A DNA stretch of 8,022 nucleotides. It comes from an uncultured Thiotrichaceae bacterium (GTDB lineage: Bacteria > Pseudomonadota > Gammaproteobacteria > Thiotrichales > Thiotrichaceae). A program made the position numbers and the translations under genes. The notes under the pieces were generated by a model. That model saw nothing but the letters and a program-made list of their open reading frames with translations, was not told the origin of the DNA and made no database searches. Shown here piece by piece: positions 1-4,386 of this stretch. The stretch is from positions 1-8,022 of the forward strand of contig CALHTA010000128.1 in the NCBI GenBank assembly GCA_938038645.1, given 5' to 3'. Every line of letters starts with the position of its first letter. The first letter of the stretch is position 1.

Positions 1-609
1 TAGCGTAATTTGAGCATCGGTTAATAACGACATGTTTTTGATGTAGTACAAATCATACTCTAGCTTAGTGATTGTCGCTTCTGCGTCAGCTACGTAGCCT
101 TGTTCTGTCTGAGCTAAACCAGTTATGCCTGGCATAACCATATGACGAAGTGAGTAGTTGGGAATGCTCTTATTAAACTCTTCAACAAAGCTTTCTTGTT
201 CAGGACGGGGCCCAATAATGCTCATTTCGCCCTTAAGTACATTCCAAAGCTGTGGAATCTCGTCAACTCGAAACTTGCGGATAAACTTGCCAACACGAGT
301 AACACGCATGTCATTGCTCTGAGCAAACTGTGAGCCATGTTTTTCTGAGTCAGATGTCATGCTGCGAAACTTCAACATATTGAAAACTTTGCCATTCATA
401 CCGACGCGTTTCTGCCAGAAAAATACCGCGCCAGGCGATTCTAGTTTGATGGCTATTGCCGTAATGACGGCAATTCCGATCACTAAGGGCAGCACTAATA
501 TTATGGCTGTAATGTCAATAATGCGTTTGGTACTTAAGTATTTTAATGAATCTGAATTAATAAACGCTTTCGCGCTTTCCTGCCCAATATCAGGGATTGT
601 GACACTCAT
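1..609 (-). CDS. Bacterial sugar transferase (polyprenyl-phosphate hexose-1-phosphate transferase), C-terminus cut by window edge
   Basis: Reading the minus strand from ATG at 609-607 gives 203 uninterrupted codons to the window edge. The protein matches the bacterial sugar transferase family (WcaJ/ExoY/PglC catalytic core), which moves a sugar-1-phosphate from a nucleotide sugar onto undecaprenyl phosphate at the inner membrane, the first step of exopolysaccharide or O-antigen-like glycan assembly. Seen in order: a hydrophobic membrane helix at about residues 29-55, a block SPGAVFFWQKRVG (58-70), MLKFRSM (78-84), the catalytic Asp-Glu pair D116-E117 in RVDEIPQLWNVLKGEMS, and IIGPRPE (131-137). 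It starts directly with the short monotopic core, so it lacks the extra N-terminal membrane domain of WcaJ-type enzymes. Small members of the family are about 200-230 residues, so little should be missing. The start is supported by AGGAG at 617-621, 7 bases upstream. The sugar substrate cannot be told from sequence. Confidence 0.93.
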   Translation of the reverse strand, partial: MSVTIPDIGQESAKAFINSDSLKYLSTKRIIDITAIILVLPLVIGIAVITAIAIKLESPGAVFFWQKRVGMNGKVFNMLKFRSMTSDSEKHGSQFAQSNDMRVTRVGKFIRKFRVDEIPQLWNVLKGEMSIIGPRPEQESFVEEFNKSIPNYSLRHMVMPGITGLAQTEQGYVADAEATITKLEYDLYYIKNMSLLTDAQITL

Positions 610-850
610 TATTATTCTCCTAAGAGTTTTCCTCGGGGGAGGTCGCTCTTGTTTTTGCTATTAGCTTATTTTTAGTTGTTAGCTTGTCTTTTAGACATTC
701 AAAATGTCATTGCGATAAATCACATTTTTGCTAGATGAATCAATAATAGATTGAGTTTGGGGGCACTACATCAATTCAGTGATAAGTGGTTAGAAATTGA
801 TGAGCAAAAGATAAGCGGTATGAGGGACAGGAAGCTTTCATTTATGACAA

Positions 851-883
851 ACAAAAGCCGCACTTGACGAATCAAGAGCGGCT
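851..883 (-). terminator. Terminator-like hairpin in the leader of the sugar transferase gene
   Basis: AGCCGC (856-861) pairs with GCGGCT (878-883). Inside it CTTGA (863-867) pairs with TCAAG (872-876) around a CGAA loop, with one A/A mismatch between the two stems. Read on the minus strand the hairpin is followed by CTTTTGTTTG, a reasonable U-tract; on the plus strand the tail (CATGCTTTCTC) is poorer. No minus-strand gene ends here, because the next minus-strand gene upstream is beyond 1985. The hairpin therefore lies inside the presumed untranslated leader, about 240 bases before the sugar transferase start, which suggests attenuation or processing rather than a gene end. It could instead be a weak two-way terminator. 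Confidence 0.5.
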
Positions 884-973
884 CATGCTTTCTCGGGTTG
901 ACCTGTAGCGTACCTTTTTGGTTGTTAGTGTTAGCTTAACGACTCAAGTTATTTCTAGGAAGTTTAAAAAGTC

Positions 974-1004
974 ATTATAGGGTTAAGATCGCTTAATTAG
1001 TAAA
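974..1004 (-). promoter_or_regulatory. Candidate sigma-70 promoter for the sugar transferase leader
   Basis: On the minus strand there is a perfect -10 hexamer TATAAT (974-979). A -35-like TTTACT (999-1004) lies 19 bases upstream, longer than the ideal 17. An inverted repeat, CGCTT (990-994) with AAGCG (1003-1007), overlaps the -35 position and could be an operator. If used, transcription would start near 967 and make a leader of about 360 bases containing the hairpin at 851-883. The -10 is strong, the -35 weak. Confidence 0.4.
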
Positions 1005-1051
1005 GCGCAAAACCAAGCTCAATAGGCTCAATTAATGTGCAAATAAATTAA

Positions 1052-1076
1052 TCACTGCTTAAAAGCAGCCCAGTGA
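1052..1076. repeat. Nested inverted repeats upstream of the metallophosphoesterase promoter
   Basis: TCACTG (1052-1057) is complementary to CAGTGA (1071-1076). Within the same stretch CTGCT (1055-1059) can pair with AGCAG (1064-1068) around TAAA. The two pairings share bases, so they exclude each other in RNA; on DNA the outer dyad could be an operator. It ends 5 bases before the candidate -35 element of the downstream gene. Confidence 0.35.
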
Positions 1077-1081
1077 ATTTA

Positions 1082-1109
1082 TTGCAGAATTTTGAAAACC
1101 TGCTATAAA
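1082..1109 (+). promoter_or_regulatory. Candidate extended -10 promoter for the metallophosphoesterase gene
   Basis: TATAAA at 1104-1109 is preceded by TGC (1101-1103), an extended -10 motif that relaxes the need for a good -35. A weak -35-like TTGCAG sits at 1082-1087 with a 16-base spacer. The predicted start near 1116 gives a short leader of about 40 bases before the ATG at 1155. Confidence 0.4.
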
Positions 1110-1154
1110 ACTAACTTAAAGGAATGAATTTTAAGAAAAAAATGGGAGCTAGGA

Positions 1155-1982
1155 ATGAAGTTTGTACACATCAGTGACTTACATGTCGGGGAGCACGGTA
1201 CCCGCGACGCACTAGTGAAAAAGCTTGTTGATAAGATTATTAAGCATTACTCACGCGAGCGTGAAAAGCCACTAGTCCTGATAACAGGTGACTTTGTTCA
1301 TGACGGCCGGCAGGAGCAGTTTAATGAGGCTGATAAGTTATTGTTCAAGCTTAAAAACGCAGGCTTTCCGTTGCTGATGTGTCCAGGAAATCATGATTAT
1401 GGCGAAACAGGGCTGGATGATGATTATCAGGCGAGACAGCGTTATAACCGCTTTGCGATGAAGCTCACGACGAGAGAATCTGACCCTGATTCTGGCGTTC
1501 AAAATATTAGAGACGGTCAGTGGAATTACCCAATCGTCAACAAATATGATGATGTCTACTTTGTAGGATTAGACACCATGCAGGGTGTGTTTCGCTTAAG
1601 CTGGTATTACCGTTTTTGGGCGAGATTTACCGCAGCAGGTTGGTTAGGTGAGTCGCAACTAACTAAGCTTGACGGTATTATTAAAAATATTCGACGTAAA
1701 AAGCCAGATGCAACAATCATTCTTTACATGCATCACCATCCGTTTAATTTTAATTTCCGTTTCCGTGTAATGCAGCTGCACGATCGCTTGCGTTTGCATA
1801 AGATCATTAAAAATCAGGTAAATATTCTATTGTTTGGACACAATCACGTAGAAAAGCGTTTGTGGGATAAGCAGAAGAGAAACGGCATTGGTATCGTGCA
1901 GGTATTTGGTAATTCTGTGCATGACAGAAACACCCCATTTTATGAGATTGACACTGAAACGCGGAAGATGAGAAGGATCTAA
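1155..1982 (+). CDS. Calcineurin-like metallophosphoesterase, 275 aa
   Basis: This is a cytoplasmic two-metal phosphoesterase of the calcineurin-like (MPP) superfamily. All metal-binding blocks are present: DLH (D8, H10), GDFVHDGR with D46, GNHD (78-81), the His cluster HHH (193-195) and GHNH (228-231). The length and the GNHD/GHNH layout resemble the broad group containing CpdA/Icc cyclic-nucleotide phosphodiesterases and related lipid or nucleotide phosphoesterases, but the substrate cannot be assigned. No signal peptide is seen. The basic stretch RLRLHKIIKN after the His cluster and the aromatic region LSWYYRFWARF (148-158) could contact a membrane or an acidic ligand; that is inference. 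The start is supported by GGGAG at 1144-1148, 6 bases upstream. It is a single-gene unit, divergent from the sugar transferase and convergent with the AraC gene, with only 3 bases between the stops, so no separate terminator fits between them. Confidence 0.88.
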   Translation: MKFVHISDLHVGEHGTRDALVKKLVDKIIKHYSREREKPLVLITGDFVHDGRQEQFNEADKLLFKLKNAGFPLLMCPGNHDYGETGLDDDYQARQRYNRFAMKLTTRESDPDSGVQNIRDGQWNYPIVNKYDDVYFVGLDTMQGVFRLSWYYRFWARFTAAGWLGESQLTKLDGIIKNIRRKKPDATIILYMHHHPFNFNFRFRVMQLHDRLRLHKIIKNQVNILLFGHNHVEKRLWDKQKRNGIGIVQVFGNSVHDRNTPFYEIDTETRKMRRI

Positions 1983-1985
1983 ACG

Positions 1986-2918
1986 TTACATTCCGAAACG
2001 TTCTGCGCCTTGTTTTCTAAACTCAGTAGGCGTCATGCCTTTGACTTCCATAAAACGACGGTTGAAGTTGGCGACGTTGTTAAAACCAACGTTGTAACAA
2101 ATTGTGCTTATGTATTGATCTGTCTCCATCAGAAGCTGACAGGCGCGGTTTATGCGTAAACGGTTTACAAAATCAGTAAACGTGTTGCCTGTTGCTCGTC
2201 GAAAGTAACGAGAGAATCGACTTTCAGTCATACCGACACGTTCCGCAATCTCAGCCATGGTAAACAATGTTGAGTAGTTCTCGGAGATAAAATCAACGAC
2301 CTCACTAATGCGTTTTAAAGAGGCGTCATCTTCAAAGCTTTGCAGTTGCACACTTGAAAGTAAGCGATAGTTTTGATGGTGGGTTAGTTTAGTCAGTAAC
2401 TGCAAGAACTCAGAAAAACGCTCCATGCCTGACGATTGTTTAATACGAGTGATTGATGCATCGGCAATATCACTGGCACCAATAAACTCAATACCGTGTT
2501 TCGCCCGCTCTAAAAGCGGTAAGGCCTCTTTAAGCTCAGGAAGTAATTTACTGGCTTCACGCAGTGGCTCATCAGGGAATTGCAAAACGCGATCTCTAAT
2601 TAATACGCCTTCTTCAGGCATGTCAGTAGATATCCAGTTGTGCGGAAGGCGGGGACCCGTTAGTACTAGGTTGCCAGGTTCAAAACGTCCAATATAATCA
2701 CCAACAAACAGCTTGCCAGAGGTTTCAGAGATCAAATGTAACTCGTATTCTTCATGGTAATGCCAACGAATGAGTTCATTAGGAGCGCCATGCTCCAAGC
2801 AGCGGACAAAGCCAAATGAGCCTTCCGGTTCATAACCAAGATCCGGATTTCGTTGGAAAGCATGCTCGAGTTCTGGCGCGCGAGGATTGGTGTTACGGGT
2901 TGTTCGTGTGGTTTGCAT
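1986..2918 (-). CDS. AraC-family transcriptional regulator with N-terminal cupin, 310 aa; likely regulator of the polyol transport locus
   Basis: This is a ligand-sensing DNA-binding protein of the AraC/XylS family. With the start chosen here, the N-terminal cupin has WHYHEEYEL (52-60), a pattern typical of sugar-responsive cupins, followed by a beta-rich stretch through GPRLPHNW (88-95). The C-terminal AraC domain carries two helix-turn-helix units: MAEIAERVGMTESRFSRYFR (221-240) and the second around ISTICYNVGFNNVANFNRRF (270-289), ending GMTPTEFRK. The start is ATG at 2918-2916 because a perfect AGGAGGT (2926-2932) lies 7 bases upstream; the in-frame ATG at 2939 has no such site and would add only MTQEVRT. 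The architecture and neighbourhood recall MtlR, activator of mannitol ABC operons in Pseudomonas, but identity as MtlR is inference. It is divergent from the LacI gene with about 280 bases between. Confidence 0.88.
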   Translation of the reverse strand: MQTTRTTRNTNPRAPELEHAFQRNPDLGYEPEGSFGFVRCLEHGAPNELIRWHYHEEYELHLISETSGKLFVGDYIGRFEPGNLVLTGPRLPHNWISTDMPEEGVLIRDRVLQFPDEPLREASKLLPELKEALPLLERAKHGIEFIGASDIADASITRIKQSSGMERFSEFLQLLTKLTHHQNYRLLSSVQLQSFEDDASLKRISEVVDFISENYSTLFTMAEIAERVGMTESRFSRYFRRATGNTFTDFVNRLRINRACQLLMETDQYISTICYNVGFNNVANFNRRFMEVKGMTPTEFRKQGAERFGM

Positions 2919-2925
2919 TGTTCGA

Positions 2926-2932
2926 ACCTCCT
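2926..2932 (-). promoter_or_regulatory. Ribosome binding site that fixes the AraC start at 2918
   Basis: Read on the minus strand this is AGGAGGT, fully complementary to the 16S anti-Shine-Dalgarno core, with a 7-base spacer to ATG 2918-2916. It lies inside the longer open frame that begins at 2939, so the longer start would have to translate through it. This favours the 310-residue protein. Confidence 0.8.
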
Positions 2933-3010
2933 GTGTCATTGCGATTCAATTTTTGCGCAGGTCGCAGTGCTTCGGTTTGCCTTTCAAGTAAACTTAGTCT
3001 AGCAAATAGA

Positions 3011-3093
3011 TGAGTTTCTGACTAATTTACAGTATTCCTTTTAGGATAAGTTGGTTCAAACTCACAATGCAAGTTTCCAAGGTTTATGAGTTT
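3011..3093. repeat. Three copies of TGAGTTT in the AraC/LacI divergent region
   Basis: TGAGTTT occurs at 3011-3017 (plus), 3058-3064 (as its complement AAACTCA) and 3087-3093 (plus). The last two form an inverted pair separated by 22 bases. The flanks are partly alike (RTGAGTTTNNRA style). Three exact copies of a heptamer in about 80 bases around a promoter suggest a regulator site, perhaps for AraC or LacI, but heptamers rich in A and T recur easily. Confidence 0.35.
3031..3059 (-). promoter_or_regulatory. Candidate sigma-70 promoter of the AraC gene
   Basis: On the minus strand TTGAAC (3054-3059, 4 of 6 to consensus) and AATACT (3031-3036, 4 of 6) are separated by exactly 17 bases. Transcription would start near 3024, giving a leader of about 105 bases before the ATG at 2918. 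Copies of the TGAGTTT heptamer flank it, one at 3011-3017 and one overlapping its -35 edge at 3058-3064, so self-regulation is possible. Confidence 0.4.
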
Positions 3094-3111
3094 AGATTAA
3101 AGCCCCTTGTT

Positions 3112-3121
3112 TGTAATTACA
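3112..3121. repeat. Perfect 10-bp palindrome TGTAATTACA before the LacI gene
   Basis: TGTAATTACA is self-complementary and lies 75 bases upstream of the LacI start. It could be a dimeric regulator site, but it lacks the central CG usual for LacI-family operators and does not match the boxes at 4228-4336. A palindrome of this length could occur by chance in a region this size. I found no convincing -35/-10 pair for the LacI gene itself. Confidence 0.2.
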
Positions 3122-3196
3122 GAATAAAACTGTTAAAAACCGTGTCTCATAAATTGTTTGCACCACTGACAGCACCCTTAGGTAAATGACCAAAGC

Positions 3197-4228
3197 ATGA
3201 AACAGAAGAAGATCAGAAATATGGCCGAGTTCGCGATTGCCAGTGGTATATCACGTCCTACTGTCTCAAAATATTTCAACGATCCTAACAGTGTTCGTCA
3301 GTCTACTCGTGCACAAATCGAGGAAGCTTTAGGGCGTTTCGACTATCAGCCAAACATCTACGCCGTTAATCAAAATCGGCAAATGACTAAAAATATTGGC
3401 ATTATAGTTCCCTACCTTGCTGACCCGTTTTTTGCTGAAATGGTGCGCTCGATAGAGAGGCGTTGCATCGATGCTGGTTTTTCACCTTCACTATTCAGTT
3501 CACACGGTGAGCAAGTATTAGAAAATAGTATTTTGCAAAGTTTGCGCGCCATGAAGCCAGCGGGTGTTTTATTTGCGCCGTTAGGTCGTGAATCAGATAA
3601 GTCTGCTATTGAAACTTTCTGCAGTAATGTTCCGACGGTTCTGTTTGACAGTAATATCGAGGGCATGGGTGAGGCTTTTATCGGTTCAGATAATCATAGT
3701 TTCGTTTCTCAAACGGTTGACTACCTAACAAGAACAGGTGAAGCACCAGCTTTTCTTGAAATGAAGCACCCCGCTAATCCAAACGCTAATAAACGCCGCG
3801 ATGCTTATTTGAGCGTCATGAAGGAAAGACAGCTGGAACCACACGTCCTAAGCATAGAGGGGGCCGGCTGGGGCTTTGAGGAGATCGGCCGCCAAGGTGG
3901 CTTAAAAATTTTAGAAGAAGGTAGACTACCGACAAACACTATACTGTGCAGTAATGACCGACTCGCGATTGGTTTTTTAGCTGCCTGCTTTGAAAAAGGT
4001 ATCAAGGTTGGTCGAGATGATGATTGCGACATGCGTGTGGCCTCACACGATGATCATCCATTTTCAAGGTTCACCTGCCCATCGCTGACGACTGCTGCGC
4101 ATGACTATACCTCTGTTTCTGAATACTCCGTTGAAACGCTGTTTCGCTTGATCGATAGCGGTGGAAGACTTGAGAAACGTGAAGAGATACTTTTCCCTGC
4201 AAAACTAATTATGCGCGAATCTGCTTAA
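3197..4228 (+). CDS. LacI-family transcriptional regulator, 343 aa
   Basis: This is a sugar-responsive DNA-binding repressor of the LacI/GalR family. The N-terminal helix-turn-helix is at about residues 6-26 (MAEFAIASGISRPTVSKYF), followed by the hinge start YQPN (50-53) and the periplasmic-binding-protein-like effector domain from NIGIIVPYLADPFF (66-79). The family SNDRLAIGFL block is at 252-261. Length is normal for the family. The hinge is unusual: the position aligned to Leu56 of E. coli LacI, which wedges into the operator centre, is Gln59, and the usual Ala-Arg is Ala-Val. ATG 3197 is chosen because the next Met (residue 9) would cut into the helix-turn-helix and an in-frame TAG lies at 3179-3181. 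Its ribosome binding site is poor (AGG at 3180-3182, 14 bases away), so low expression is expected, as suits a repressor. It reads toward the transporter operon, 158 bases upstream, with no clear terminator between. Confidence 0.9.
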   Translation: MKQKKIRNMAEFAIASGISRPTVSKYFNDPNSVRQSTRAQIEEALGRFDYQPNIYAVNQNRQMTKNIGIIVPYLADPFFAEMVRSIERRCIDAGFSPSLFSSHGEQVLENSILQSLRAMKPAGVLFAPLGRESDKSAIETFCSNVPTVLFDSNIEGMGEAFIGSDNHSFVSQTVDYLTRTGEAPAFLEMKHPANPNANKRRDAYLSVMKERQLEPHVLSIEGAGWGFEEIGRQGGLKILEEGRLPTNTILCSNDRLAIGFLAACFEKGIKVGRDDDCDMRVASHDDHPFSRFTCPSLTTAAHDYTSVSEYSVETLFRLIDSGGRLEKREEILFPAKLIMRESA

Positions 4229-4263
4229 AACTTTACGCGAGTAAAATTAAATGTTGACTCGTG
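4228..4263 (+). repeat. Copy 1 of a 36-bp imperfect direct repeat (regulatory)
   Basis: This copy begins on the last base of the LacI stop codon. It matches the copy at 4297-4332 at 29 of 36 positions with no gaps. It holds the palindromic box TTTACGCGAGTAAA (4232-4245) and the start of a second box, TTGACTCGTGAAAA (4254-4267). The conserved positions are concentrated in the boxes, which fits protein binding sites rather than a mobile or coding repeat. Confidence 0.75.
4232..4245. promoter_or_regulatory. Operator box 1a, LacI-type palindrome
   Basis: TTTACGCGAGTAAA has perfect 5-base arms (TTTAC/GTAAA) and a central CG, the standard form of LacI-family operators. It lies 4 bases after the LacI stop codon and about 140 bases before the binding-protein start. 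The nearby LacI regulator is the natural candidate to bind it. Confidence 0.6.
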
Positions 4264-4267
4264 AAAA
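4254..4267. promoter_or_regulatory. Box 1b, degenerate partner of operator 1a
   Basis: TTGACTCGTGAAAA keeps the CNCGNG core and much of the left half of box 1a, but its right half is poorly symmetric. It starts exactly 22 bp after box 1a. As a direct repeat of the left half-site it fits an AraC-type tandem; as an imperfect palindrome it fits a weak LacI site. Confidence 0.45.
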
Positions 4268-4296
4268 CTTTTTGTGTTTTACTACTCGGATCAGAC

Positions 4297-4332
4297 AAAC
4301 TTTACCCGTGTAAAAATACATATTGACCCGAG
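4297..4332 (+). repeat. Copy 2 of the 36-bp direct repeat (regulatory)
   Basis: This second copy is offset by 69 bp from the first. It holds the palindromic box TTTACCCGTGTAAA (4301-4314) and a second box TTGACCCGAG (4323-4332). The second box contains the likely -35 hexamer of the transporter operon, so a protein bound here would contact or block RNA polymerase directly. Confidence 0.75.
4301..4314. promoter_or_regulatory. Operator box 2a, LacI-type palindrome
   Basis: TTTACCCGTGTAAA has the same perfect TTTAC/GTAAA arms and central CG as box 1a, 69 bp further on. It ends 8 bases before the candidate -35 element of the transporter promoter, so binding could block polymerase or, if the binder is an activator, contact it. 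Confidence 0.6.
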
Positions 4333-4352
4333 ATGCTTTTATATGTTCTATT
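4323..4352 (+). promoter_or_regulatory. Candidate sigma-70 promoter of the transporter operon, overlapping box 2b
   Basis: TTGACC (4323-4328, 5 of 6 to consensus) is followed after 18 bases by TCTATT (4347-4352, 4 of 6). Transcription would start near 4359, leaving a leader of about 28 bases before the ATG at 4387. The -35 is the first half of box 2b (TTGACCCGAG), which starts exactly 22 bp after box 2a. The mediocre -10 with an operator on the -35 fits a regulated promoter that needs help from an activator. Confidence 0.5.
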
Positions 4353-4386
4353 ACATCTTGGTATTTTTTAACCTAGGAGGAGATTT

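Larger units (their letters stand above)
610..1154. other. 545-base intergenic region between divergent genes
   Basis: No convincing gene lies here; short open frames have no ribosome binding site or recognisable protein. It holds the minus-strand leader of the sugar transferase, the hairpin at 851-883, promoter candidates in both directions and a dyad at 1052-1076. The heptamer TTAGCTT occurs three times (661-667, 679-685, 931-937). A related block TTTTTRGTTGTTAG occurs at 669-682 and 915-928 with 13 of 14 bases shared. Just before the sugar transferase ribosome binding site, CCTC (631-634) can pair with GAGG (639-642). The length is generous for a simple promoter region and typical of polysaccharide operons with regulated leaders. 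Confidence 0.6.

Noticed and set aside
359..664. Plus-strand open frame of 101 codons
   Set aside because: It is antisense to the sugar transferase, whose domain motifs are unambiguous, and has no ribosome binding site or recognisable domain.
904..919. Resemblance of GTAGCGTACCTTTTT to the RfaH ops element of polysaccharide operons
   Set aside because: Only the TAGCGT core matches, the leading GGCG is missing, and it is on the plus strand, away from the sugar transferase gene.
1030..1056. Possible CRP site around AATGTGCAAATAAATTAATCAC
   Set aside because: The half-sites TGTG and CAC are spaced too far apart (13 bases) for the CRP consensus.
1981..2002. Hairpin between repeated AACGTT as a shared terminator of the convergent genes
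   Set aside because: The stem is only 6 bp with a 9-base loop, lies inside the AraC coding end and has no T-tract.
4254..4282. Second promoter with TTGACT (4254-4259) as -35
   Set aside because: The hexamer at the right distance, TTTTAC, matches the -10 consensus at only 3 of 6 positions; TTGAC here is better explained as part of the repeated box.
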